Origin: Amoeboaphelidium occidentale
Lineage: Eukaryota > Aphelidiomycota > Aphelidea
DNA: 26,445 nucleotides
Assembly: GCA_023515795.1 (NCBI GenBank)
Contig: JALGPX010000132.1
Location: forward strand, 1-26,445
Direction of reading: 5' to 3'
Shown: positions 1 to 9,263 of the stretch, one piece after another
How positions within the stretch are numbered: position 1 is the stretch's first letter
Layout of the letters: each line of letters begins with the position of its first letter
The notes under the pieces: model-generated
Seen by the model: only the letters and a program-made list of their open reading frames with translations
Databases searched by the model: none
Told to the model about the DNA's origin: nothing
Program-made: the position numbers and the translations under genes

Positions 1-649
1 ATGATCAGGGCATCTCTGCGCTTCCTAACTTGAATCTTGTTTATAAGCGAATTAAGCCCAGGAATATGACCTAGATATAAGATTTACAATTATAAAACTT
101 ACTCAATGAATTGCCTAACCTACGCGATGAGTTTAATAGCGACTGTCTCTGATCGGCCAAAGTGTTTCGTGCTTCAAACGCCTCTTGAATAAGCGTTTCG
201 GTATTCCTATTAGCACCATCAATTTTCTTTCTTTCGTTTAATAAAGAATCTTGAATGGTTCCCCCATTCGTTCCTTTGCCTGCCTGCGAGATGTTTACAG
301 AGCCAGATAGCAAAGACTGTCGCTCCAGAGTCAAAGAAAGTGTTGAATTTAATCGAGCATACTCCTTCTGATGGTCAAATAGAATTTCTTTATGCCGCTG
401 TAGTAGATGGTGACCAATATTATCTGTTGGGGATATTTTCGAGGACAAGCTGTCTATGGTGCTCGATAGCCTCGTTAATAATTGTGATATTTCTTTCGAC
501 ATTAACTGCAACTGGTCTATCAGCATCGCATTGCTGCCTCCATTTGAGCTATTTCCGTTTGTAAGCAGTTGAATCTGTTTACTGAAATGGAGAACTTTAA
601 GGTCCAGTTCGACTTCGATCTGCCGTGCTTGTTTCTTGTCTGCGTCCAT
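1..649 (-). CDS. GOSR1: Golgi SNAP receptor complex member 1 (Gos28-type Qb-SNARE), 3' end outside window
   Basis: Golgi v-SNARE acting in ER-Golgi and intra-Golgi vesicle fusion; the family is a cytosolic coiled coil with a C-terminal tail anchor. Exons complement(<1..70, 103..649), joined across a 32-nt GT..AG intron (71..102). The N-terminus MDADKKQARQIEVELDLK aligns with the family opening KQARQLENELDLK. A central HxLQRH-like segment (HHLLQRHKEIL) follows. After splicing the SNARE end reads NSLINKIQVRKRRDALI, very close to animal GOSR1 just before its membrane anchor, which lies beyond the window edge. The start at 649 is the first ATG in frame and is 40 bases after the stop of the upstream lipase. 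The usual conserved Trp-Asp-Leu before KQAR is absent, so a tiny upstream exon cannot be excluded. Confidence 0.93.
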
Positions 650-689
650 TGAAAGATCTCAAGGAAAAAAATGATAGTTTTATTCACAC

Positions 690-1860
690 TTACGCCCTCT
701 CTTTTATCCATTTGCCGTATAACTCCGTAATTTGTTTCCTGCAGTCTCCTACGTCATTGTGCAGCTCATGAAACCATCCCTCAAACTCGCGATATGTCCC
801 ATCAAATTTCGCATTAGTTTCAGCTGCCATTTTCTTCAATTTCTCAAAAAACTCCTTTGAAGCTTTATGATTTGTTAGTCTGTCTGCTGTCCCGTGTGTG
901 ATTAAAACAGCGATGTTCTTTGGAAACAAGACAGGACCGTTGTTATGAATACGATCACCCTCGCCAAGCAATGGAGCCACTAGAAAGTAAGTAGCACTTT
1001 AGAAAACTTACACAATCTTAAACTTCCTTTGTCGTGAATTAACGGATCTTTCTTGTACTTTTCAACTTCCTGTGGGTCACGAGAAATGCCATTAGCATCT
1101 AATTCAGTAGGAATATTGAAGGATCCAAGGAACTTTGATAAGAACGATCCAACATGTCTTTTCAAAAACGGAACAGGAAATCCTGGTTGGAAGGCTGGCG
1201 CAGAAAGTATCGCACCTTCAATATCATCTAACCAGTTTGATCCATCATTCTTTGGAGGATATTTTTCCAAGTATGCTGTAACAAGCATGGCACCCATTGA
1301 ATGACCCATGATAAAATGAGTTACGCCTTGTTCGCGTGGCCCTGTCTTGTCTTTGAAAACTCCGTGTGTTGCACGATAGATATCCTCCAACATGATGTCC
1401 CAACCACCTTTCTAATTAATTGAAGATCATGTCAAAACGTACCGCCGTCACCCAAGACAGTTCCATCTGATTTCTTCATTAAAACATTCCTATGGACTGA
1501 TCTACCAAATCCTCTCTGATCATAAGCAAATGTTCTGATGTTGTAAGGTGCTGCAGCCAATACAGAAAAAATGGGATCATATCGAACAATGTGTTCCCCT
1601 AGCCCGTGGATGAAAGTCAAAGTGGCTTTAGGCTTTCCTGGTGGCTAAGAAGACTGTTAAATATCCAAAGTGGGAAATGCAAAAGTTACATTCCAAATTT
1701 TAGCATAAAAGTCAATAGAAGTATTCCTTGAAGGGTCATTCAAAGTCAAATAGAATCCATTTGCTCCACTATTTTGTAGCTCTGCTTCTTCTGCAGCCGT
1801 TGAGGAGTGAAACCACATTGCGATTCCCTGGGAAGCCATTGTTTCAATCTTGGGAAACAT
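690..1860 (-). CDS. MGLL: Monoglyceride lipase-like serine hydrolase (alpha/beta hydrolase)
   Basis: Predicted to hydrolyse monoacylglycerols to glycerol and fatty acid, like yeast Yju3 and animal MGLL. Exons complement(690..979, 1012..1407, 1443..1644, 1690..1860); introns 32, 35 and 45 nt; 352 aa after splicing. Visible motifs: oxyanion region FIHGLGEHIVRY, a second conserved block YDQRGFGRS, nucleophile elbow GHSMGAM (catalytic Ser), acid block THGTADRL (Asp), and C-terminal GWFHELHND (His). The first in-frame ATG is at 1860; a second at 1839 is also possible, because the N-terminus is poorly conserved. The middle junction uses acceptor ..AAAG at 1408, the choice that keeps frame into GGWDIMLEDI. 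The stop codon TAA (690..692) sits inside a GTAAGT sequence. Substrate preference is not provable from sequence. Confidence 0.9.
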
Positions 1861-1957
1861 CACGGAAATCTCCAAGATATTCAAGTTCTAGAAATGCTCT
1901 CGTTTTCTTAGCAAGGATGTCTTTAAAACGTAATGTTTTAGTGATCTATTCTGTTTA
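1861..1957. promoter_or_regulatory. Short divergent promoter between MGLL and ARMT1
   Basis: These 97 bases separate the two divergent start codons and must hold both core promoters unless these lie inside the genes. I see no TATA box or clear repeated motif. Confidence 0.4.
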
Positions 1958-3217
1958 ATGACTTTGCCCGAGTTCCACAGTCCTTTTGAGCCTCTGCGAC
2001 CGCTAATGCCGTATGATGGCAAAGGCAACTCAGACTTTGCGTACAAAACTCTAAAGGATAGAATTCCTGTTATTTTAACGCAAACTATTGATAGTCTGAC
2101 AAGATATGCCTTTAAGACAGATTCTGATTTGTCTTCTGATGCCGTAAAGGAATGCGTTGCTGAAGTATCAAAGCTAAAACAGCATTTACAGACCAACAAG
2201 ATGATTCCGGAAGTTGGTTACGTTAAAGCTCTTGGTGAATTTGAAGCGAAAGTCTGGAATCATTACAGGCAAGAGTTTTCCGCTAAGGGAGAAGTTAATT
2301 GGTTTGAAGTGCCGTGGCTGTTCTCGGAATGTCTAGTTTACCGCTCCCTGGCTAGCATCTTTGACAGTCTGCCCAATTATGACTGGTTTAGAGAACAGAA
2401 GGAGAAGTCTTTGCGTGATTCTTTGCCTTACTTTGAAGTTCCCGACTATGAACTTAGCGGCGCATTAAGAGCTTTAATTCTGGGTGCATTGTTTGGTAAT
2501 CAGTTCGACCTGTCTATTCTAGCTGATAAGTCTACGGAACAGATTGAAGATATTTTGCATAAGAATGAGGAATACTTGTTACTTGATGATTCTCTCGCAG
2601 TTGAGAGGTTCTTGCTTAATTCTAAAGACTTCTCAATGCGACCAGTAATTATGGTTCTGGACAATGTTGGTGCAGAGCTCCTTCATGATTTGCTTCTAGC
2701 TGATTTTCTTGTTGGGAAAGGACTGTGCTCAAAGGTCGTGTTTCACGTTAAATGCATTCCTTGGTTCGTTTCCGATGTGACAAAACATGACTTTGCATAC
2801 ACGTTGAAACAACTGGAGAGCTATCATAAGAATTTGGCTTTAAAATGGCAAAATTATGTTGAGAGTGGCAAGTGGGAAGTAAAAGACCATTGGTTTTGGA
2901 CATGTTTTCTGCCTCACTCGTATATTGGCGCCGTTGCACCAGATCTTGCAAATGAATTGTCTGGAAACGCTGTGATTTTCAAGGGCGATCTGAACTATAG
3001 AAAACTATGTTCAGATTCTAATTGCGTTTATACTACACCTTTCTCTGGAATAGTAAAGCCGTTGCATGACTTCGGAGTTGCAAACATTGTTGCGATTAGA
3101 ACTTGCAAGAGTGATCCTGTAGTTGGGTTATCACAGGAAGTTGCTGCAACAGTAACAAAAGATATGTTGGTCTGTGGTATGTATGGTGTCATCAGCTTTT
3201 CTGGAAATGCCAAATAG
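1958..3217 (+). CDS. ARMT1: DUF89 metal-dependent phosphatase, ARMT1/Hrt2 (YMR027W) type
   Basis: Intronless, 419 aa, close to the roughly 440 aa of animal ARMT1. The DUF89 family comprises metal-dependent damage-control phosphatases acting on sugar phosphates such as fructose-1-phosphate; the animal protein has also been reported as a carboxyl methyltransferase, so the physiological substrate is open. Conserved blocks: FAYKTLKDRIPVILTQ near the N-terminus, WLFSECLVYR, the active-site segment VLDNVGAELLHDLLLADF (Asp235, Asn236), IPWFVSDVTKHDF, and KGDLNYRKL (Asp344, Asn346). The C-terminus IRTCKSDPVVGL then GMYGVISFSG matches the family's natural end. The TAG stop is followed by only 21 bases before the next gene, in the same frame. 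Confidence 0.95.
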   Translation: MTLPEFHSPFEPLRPLMPYDGKGNSDFAYKTLKDRIPVILTQTIDSLTRYAFKTDSDLSSDAVKECVAEVSKLKQHLQTNKMIPEVGYVKALGEFEAKVWNHYRQEFSAKGEVNWFEVPWLFSECLVYRSLASIFDSLPNYDWFREQKEKSLRDSLPYFEVPDYELSGALRALILGALFGNQFDLSILADKSTEQIEDILHKNEEYLLLDDSLAVERFLLNSKDFSMRPVIMVLDNVGAELLHDLLLADFLVGKGLCSKVVFHVKCIPWFVSDVTKHDFAYTLKQLESYHKNLALKWQNYVESGKWEVKDHWFWTCFLPHSYIGAVAPDLANELSGNAVIFKGDLNYRKLCSDSNCVYTTPFSGIVKPLHDFGVANIVAIRTCKSDPVVGLSQEVAATVTKDMLVCGMYGVISFSGNAK

Positions 3218-3238
3218 AATTTTTTTCTCATCGAAACA

Positions 3239-4523
3239 ATGCAACGCGAGGATCCTGCGGTAACTCGGTTTCGGCAATACCTGCGCATAAAGACAGTGCA
3301 GCCAAATCCAGACTACGAGTCATGTGTCACCTTCTTTAAAGCACAGGCAAAGGAGATGCAGCTTCCAATTACTGTAGTTTACCCTGTTCCTAAGAAGCCT
3401 GTAATCATAATCACTGTTGAAGGAGAACAACCACAGTTGACGTCAATTATGCTAAACTCTCATTCTGATGTTGTTCCTGTGTTTGAAGACAAGTGGTCTC
3501 ATAACCCTTTTGAAGCATTTAAAGATGAGAAGGGAAATATTTATGCACGTGGTGCACAGGATATGAAGTGTGTTGGAATTTCTTACTTGGAAGCAATTAG
3601 AAACCTCATGAGCAAAAAGGCTAAATTTCAAAGAACTATTCACGTTGTATTCGTGCCTGATGAAGAAATCGGAGGTGAAGAAGGTATGCAACCATTCTTA
3701 AAGCATGAAGAGTTCAAGAAGTTAAATGTTGGCTTTGTTCTGGATGAAGGACTCGCAAATCCTGGAGAAGCATTCAAGCTGTACTATGGGGAACGTGCAC
3801 CGTGGTGGATCAAATTCAAGGCTGAAGGTAATGTTGGACACGGTTCGCAGTTCATCAAAGATACTGCTGGATCGAAGCTAAGCAAGATGATACAGAGACT
3901 ACTTGCATTCCGCGATAGTGAAGAGTCAAGATTTTTGAATGGACAGAAAGACAATGGTGAAAGCTTGACTTTAGGAGATGTTACAACCGTGAATTGGACG
4001 ATGGCATCAGGCGGCGTTCAGTACAATGTTGTTCCCAACCAATTTGAAGCAGGTAATTCTCATATTAGTCAATTAGCTTATTTTCTTAGGATTCGATATT
4101 CGTGTTTCTCCTACTCTTAATTTACCAAAGTTTGAAAAGATGCTGAGACAGTGGTGTCAAGAAACAGGCTGTACAATGGAATTCGTTCAATACATTCCGG
4201 ATAATCCTACTACTCCAATATCAGATGATAATCCTTGGTGGAGAGCCATTAAAGAAGCTAGTGACAGCTTGAAACAACCTCTGGAGGTGGAAATATTCCC
4301 TGCTGCGACAGATTCACGCTTTGTTCGTTTACAAGGCATTCCAGCCATCGGAGTGTCTCCTATTAACCATACCAAAGTACTATTACATGATAATGATGAG
4401 TTTTTGAATGAGAATGTTTATTTAAGAGGTATCAGCTGGTATGAAGTAGTGATCACGAGATTGTCTCAAGTTTCAGCGGCCGACGAGTTGAAATCGCCAA
4501 AATTGAAGCTAACCAAGCAATAG
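3239..4523 (+). CDS. ACY1: Aminoacylase-1 (N-acyl-L-amino-acid amidohydrolase, peptidase family M20)
   Basis: Cytosolic zinc enzyme that releases free amino acids from N-acyl amino acids. Exons 3239..4052 and 4090..4523, 37-nt intron, 415 aa. The N-terminus DPAVTRFRQYLRIKTVQPNP matches animal ACY1, fixing the start. Ligands keep the spacing of the human enzyme with a constant offset of five: His75 in NSHSDVVPV, Asp108 in YARGAQDMKCV, Glu142 (general base) and Glu143 in VPDEEIGG. The dimerisation or lid segment GERAPWWIKFKAEGNVGHGS is present. After the splice, FDIRVSPTLNLPKFE and the C-terminal PINHTKVLLHDNDE (last metal His) follow the family. All catalytic residues are intact. It lies 21 bases downstream of ARMT1, and the next gene begins 152 bases later. 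Confidence 0.96.
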
Positions 4524-4675
4524 CACTACCTAAGAAGGCTCCACAATAGATTTTGTCAGAGTTTCATATGACATCATCGTGATATTCACGTTTTGCATCT
4601 TTTTACAAGGAGGTCTGAGCATAAGAGGATCAGGCTCCTTTTCAATTTTTCTGCACTCAACTGATCCGCATTACG
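4524..4675. promoter_or_regulatory. Intergenic region upstream of the SET chaperone gene
   Basis: 152 bases hold the ACY1 3' end and the SET promoter. An ATF/CRE-like core (TGACATCATCG, 4569..4579) is visible, but this is a short match and only suggestive. Confidence 0.25.
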
Positions 4676-5380
4676 ATGTCACATACGCTTGATACTATTA
4701 CTGATAACAAACTAGAAGAGTTGATCCTTCAAACATTCGATAAGGTCGCCGCGATCGAAGATGAATTGCACGATATTCAACAGCATCAGACCGAAGAAGA
4801 GCTAAAGATCCAGCATCAGTTCGACTTGAAGCGCAAGCCTTTGTACAATAAGCGCAATGATATTGTTAAAGATATTCCGAGCTTTTGGCGTATTGCAATG
4901 GAAAATCACCCAGTTCTACAAACTTACATTGATGAACAAGCATCAGTAGTTTTGGACGCATTGGTTGGTATTGATATTGAAAGACCTGATGATAATCATA
5001 AAATCTACAGAATCGTGTTCAACTTTAAGGAAAACCCGTACATTGAAAACACGACATTTGTAAAGGAAATATGCGGACAAAAGAATATTGAGACTGGCGA
5101 TGATGAAATTAAAGTCCAAAGCAGCAAGTTGAAATGGAAAGGCGATTTGAAGAGAAAACACGGAGAAGACGACAAGAGCGGGGATGAATGGAAACAGGAC
5201 GGTTTCTTTGAGTTCTTGGAAGGTGACGATGAAGATTCTATTGAAATTGCAAATTTGCTGATTTCTGATTTCTATCCGAACGTTGTGACTTATTATCATG
5301 GCTTAGGCAAAGAAGAATTTGAAGATGAAGACTTTGAAATGCAGTCATCTGATGGACAGGAAGAGTTAACTGGTCAGTAA
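4676..5380 (+). CDS. SET: SET/NAP-family histone chaperone
   Basis: Intronless, 234 aa. NAP-domain proteins bind H3-H4 or H2A-H2B and assemble nucleosomes; this one resembles animal SET and yeast Vps75 more than NAP1, because it is short. Residues about 15-65 form the dimerisation helix, with DLKRKPLYNKRNDIVKDIP matching the SET segment around RQPFFQKRSELIAKIPNFW. The earmuff domain follows: HPVLQTYIDEQ, YRIVFNFKENPYIENTTF, SKLKWKGD, DGFFEFLEGD, and LISDFYPNVVTYYHG near the end, then a short acidic tail (EEFEDEDFEMQ). The tail is shorter than in animal SET. The terminal codons CAG TAA overlap a GTAACA sequence that could act as a splice donor into the next gene. Confidence 0.93.
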   Translation: MSHTLDTITDNKLEELILQTFDKVAAIEDELHDIQQHQTEEELKIQHQFDLKRKPLYNKRNDIVKDIPSFWRIAMENHPVLQTYIDEQASVVLDALVGIDIERPDDNHKIYRIVFNFKENPYIENTTFVKEICGQKNIETGDDEIKVQSSKLKWKGDLKRKHGEDDKSGDEWKQDGFFEFLEGDDEDSIEIANLLISDFYPNVVTYYHGLGKEEFEDEDFEMQSSDGQEELTGQ

Positions 5381-5443
5381 CAATGAAATAGAACGTTCAT
5401 ATGTTTTCTTTTTCTCTTGTTTCACAGCGTGACTGTTTCGCAA

Positions 5444-6777
5444 ATGGAACGAAAAATTCAGCACGACGCACAAGTCGCTTTAGAGCAGCCGTTCCTTAAA
5501 GTAAAATCCATTAATTCTTATTTATTTTCACCCATGCGTAGGTTCCTTATGAGGCTCTTTCCAGGGCATTCAGAAATACCAGAAAGATCATTGACAAGGA
5601 AGTCCAATTCATTCAGAACAATTTGGCATCAGAGGAACAGATCGAAGCATCCATCAAGAGACTTCAGCAATTCAAAAGAAAAGTAAGCTGCCCGCCGGTA
5701 ATGAATGTTAATTTGTGAAGATCCAAGAGGCAAATGCAGAAGAAGCCAAAATGACAAAGAAGCTGAAAGTCAGAGTGTCTCAGATTGCACAATTCTACAC
5801 AATCCAAGAGGAAACTGCTGATGAGTATCAAAAGTATTCCAAAGTTCGTCTGTATAGGCTGATAATTGATTACCTCTTACGTAATGGGCATCATGAAACA
5901 GCAAAGGCTTTTATGAAGAGCACTGCAGTAATTGGTGACAGTGGAGCAGCCATGGAGGATTTAGTCGACGTGGATATCTTTTCAGTTATTCAGAGTATCG
6001 AGAAGAGTCTAGTTGAAGGAAGATCATGTTCAGAGTGTTTAGCTTGGTGTCAGGATAATAAGGGCGGATTGAAGAAATTAAGTGAGAGTTTGAACTTGGA
6101 GTATCAGTTACGAGAGCAGGAATTTGTTATGCTTGTGAAAGACAAGAGGCTGAATGAAGCCATCGCATATGCTAAGAAGTACTTTGCTCCTTTCAAGGAT
6201 TCGCACATTAAACAGATACAGAAAGTCATGGTCATATTGGCATTCCATCAGAAATCTGCATCAGCAGTGGCTGAGGAATATTTTAGTGAATACAGATGGA
6301 AAATGCTTGCCTCTGCTTTTAAGCGTGATATTTATGCTCTGAATGCCTTGCCTGACTCTTCGATTTTGGACATTGTTATTCAATCAGGTACATTTCAAGG
6401 TGTTTCCAACGATTTATCTGTTAGGTCTTCCTGCTTTGAAAACCCCAAGCTGCTACTCTGGTTCATCCCAAAAGAATATTCATTGTCCAGTTTGTCAGAA
6501 TCCATTTAATAAGTTAGCTGAGAAATTACCGTTTGCACATCACATAAACTCTTGCTGTGTCTGCAGAGTCACTGGTGAAATCATGGATGAAAACAATCCC
6601 TGCATGGTTCTACCTAATGGTAGTGCATATTCAAATAATGGCATTCAGACTCTTATTAAGAGAGCTAACAATATTAATCCAGCGCTTTCATTGGGTTTTG
6701 GCACAAACCGTTTCTTGGACGAGAGGACAAAAGAATGGACTAATTTGTCAAGCGTAAAGAAGGCTTTCTTGATGTAA
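5444..6777 (+). CDS. MAEA: MAEA/Gid9 (Fyv10) subunit of the GID/CTLH E3 ubiquitin ligase
   Basis: RING-like catalytic partner of RMND5/Gid2 in the GID/CTLH complex, which in yeast degrades gluconeogenic enzymes. Exons 5444..5500, 5542..5682, 5721..6387, 6425..6777; introns 41, 38 and 37 nt; 405 aa. Spliced N-terminus EQPFLKVPYEALSRAFRNT equals the family's LKVPYExLNKRFR. Then LisH (about 107-135, RLYRLIIDYLLRNGHHETA), CTLH (about 145-205, with CLAWCQDN), CRA (about 210-290), IQSGLPALKTPSC, and a degenerate RING (CPVCQNPFNKLAEKLPFAHH, DENNPCMVLPNG). The last zinc-ligand segment (VCPRTKE in animals) reads FLDERTKEW, so the final Cys is missing. Start 5444 gives the expected length before LKVPYE. 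A pyrimidine tract ending in CAG lies just upstream. Confidence 0.93.
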
Positions 6778-6835
6778 AACACAAAATATATGTCTTTTAA
6801 CGATTTATGACTATTAATAACGAATACTTATAAGT

Positions 6836-9082
6836 TTATCCCCCTTGCTTTTCTCCCTCCGCGCTGGTCGTCACAGATTCATTCAATGTTTCTGAACTAG
6901 CTGAAATATTTAGATTCTCACTGGAGGTGGCAATATTATCTTCTGCGCTAGAGGTTGGATTTGCATTATCCTTAAGTTGCTGTTGTTCCATAATCTTTCG
7001 CTTCTTCTTGTAGTCTTTTAGTGATAGTTTCGTTTGAAGTGGTCTTTCTTCCTTCTTTTCTTCTGCTGTACTTGCTACTGGAGCTTCATGATCCTGTAAT
7101 ATTTCGCTTGTTGTTGCACTAACTATTGAGTCTCGATGTCTTTCCTTCGAAACTTCAGTAGGAACTGCAGCTTGTACATTTTCTGTTGATGCAGTATTCA
7201 CCGCAAGAGTTGCTTCGTGTAAATCTGTGACCTCTTCATCTGCAGGACGCTTAACTCCAGCCTTAATAACCGGCTCATCAAACATCTTGACAGGAGACAA
7301 TGCTACAGGCTTTTGATGCTCCTCTGGCACTTCTTTCAAAGGTGAGGTTCGCGCAGAAGCAGAAGGCGAATTCATTGAGAAAGCAGCAGTTACAACCGTT
7401 GAAATAGGAGGCATCTCCCGCATGGGACTACTACTTCTTCGAGCAAGCTGAGGTGACAACTTCAAGGGTATTATTTCGTCGTCGTCAATTTTCGCTGTTT
7501 CTTTGATAATAGGCAAGTATTGCTTCACCATTCGCTTCTTCCAATTAACAGCCTCAGCATAAACTTTAATACCATTTGAAGACTTTGATTTAGTTGAGCT
7601 ACTCAAAGGAGCAGAAAATGTTGGTTCTTCGTTCATGGTGTCGCTATCAACCACCAAATCGTCTCTTTCTTTTCCAGAATCCTCTTTATCGCCGCCTTTA
7701 TCCTTCTTCTTTTTGGATTTCTTGTTTTTATCGCCAGGTGAAACATTTGCTGCACCAGACAAACTCTTTGAAGAATCGTTCGTTACAGACATTGAAGAGC
7801 CTTCCATTTTTGCAAATCGAGCCAGCTCATCCCGGATTTTCCGTTCTTCACGAGTAAGTAATCGATCTGGTTTTGAAAATATATCTGTATCATCAACTTG
7901 CATAGCAGTAGAAGACGAAGAATACTTCATTGGCATTTTGTTTGGAGACGAAATTTCTTCGAATTCGGACTCTGAAGAAAGAGGGTCATCAGGATGTAGC
8001 ATTTTCCCATTATTAATTTCAGGAACTCTAAATAAACAAGTATCGTATGATTCACATGCACAATCTGCAGCAATCTTATCGTCATGCAAGTCCTTGCCAT
8101 AAGGCTGACCAATAAGTTCATGAAATCCAACAGTTATTTCATCTCCACTCTTAGCAGAGCTGGAGGAATAAAGACATAAAAGCGGAATTTGATCTTGTTC
8201 ATCGCCAGAGTGATTCTTGTCATTATCATTCTGAAGTATCACACATTGCAAATGAGCATTCGGCTTACAACTAAACCGAACAAAGCGAGCCTCATTGCCA
8301 AACTGTCGTGCATCAATAATAAATCGAGGGTGTTGAGGAAAAGGGAATAAAAACGAGTCTTTCAGTTCTGACAAGTGTCCATCAGGAGATTCGATCACAT
8401 GTCCTCGAACTTCAGCTAGAAATGTATTCTTCTTGACGTCTACAGGTAAGAAATACAAGACTAAGGAGGAATACCTTTAACTGCGACGATGCCAGTTTTG
8501 AATTGACTTCGATGACGTGGAAAGTGCTGAATTGAAATGTTCTTTGTCGCTGTGGATTCCATAATAACATCGTCTGCCAAAGCTTCCTTAATTCTCTTCA
8601 ATTGATCTTCACTCTTATAAATTGTCTACGAAATGAGCTGGCAGAAACAGGAAGAGCAAACCTTCTTCACAGGAACATAATCTTCGGCTGCAGCAGTGAA
8701 TTCATCCTGATCTGCGTCTTCTTCAAAGGAATCGTGGCCAAATTGGGCGTTTGCGTTGGAATTCTGAGCGGATGAGCTCTGCCTCTTTTGCTTTCCCTTC
8801 TTTCGGCCGCCTTTACCTCTGCCTTTGCTCTTTCGCTGTCGTGCAGCCTTAAGAATTAGCGACAATTAACAATAAACAAAACCTTACCTGAGCGTCGTAT
8901 TCTTTCGTAGGGTCACACTGTTCGCAAAGGTAATGCTCTGGCACAGTGTCTTCTGTGATACCAAAGCATTCCCAGTGCTGCCAGACTGAACATTTATCGC
9001 ACATGATTGTGTAGCCATCATCTTCGTCGTTCCCACATATGCAGCGTATGATGCCTTCTTCTTGAGCTGTTGATTCTGCCAT
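6836..9082 (-). CDS. PHD finger plus SET-domain protein of the Set3/KMT2E/SETD5 family
   Basis: Chromatin reader and likely scaffold of a Set3-type histone deacetylase complex. Exons complement(6836..8439, 8475..8625, 8662..8847, 8888..9082); introns 35, 36 and 40 nt; 711 aa. The N-terminal PHD (residues 14-56) has complete ligands: Cys14, 16, 28, 31, His36, Cys39, 53, 56, with [10 protein letters not shown] Lys/Arg/Gly-rich linker follows. The SET domain (about 178-310) contains [28 protein letters not shown] and a post-SET ADCAC. The canonical NHS triplet of active enzymes is Arg-Phe-Ser, as in the catalytically dead KMT2E/Set3 branch, so methyltransferase activity is doubtful. The C-terminal ~400 residues are low-complexity, rich in Ser, Glu and Lys, with two Lys-rich patches. 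It converges on MAEA with 58 bases between stops. Confidence 0.9.
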
Positions 9083-9263
9083 GCTTTTTTATGATGTTTT
9101 TAAATGGCAGTTTATCTCAAGAAATCCTATGGGAGTTTGCAAAGAAGGTTTTGTTGGTTTTGAAAGTGAAAAGGGGCAGAATGATTCAAGCTTTTCTTGT
9201 CGAGTAAAACGTCACAATTGAGCAAAACGAAATAAGAAATGATTTATTCTGCATTATCAGGTC
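9083..9263. promoter_or_regulatory. Spacer holding the NUBP1 3' end and the PHD-SET promoter
   Basis: 181 bases without a gene. On the minus strand an AATAAA lies 16 bases past the NUBP1 stop, and the PHD-SET start is preceded by an A-rich stretch. Nothing else stands out. Confidence 0.35.
9243..9248 (-). terminator. AATAAA polyadenylation signal of NUBP1
   Basis: A perfect AATAAA on the minus strand, 16 bases downstream of the NUBP1 stop codon. Confidence 0.5.

Noticed and set aside
7594..8102. Open frames on the plus strand across the PHD-SET low-complexity region
   Set aside because: They are mirror images of the Ser/Lys/Glu-rich coding region and resemble no protein.
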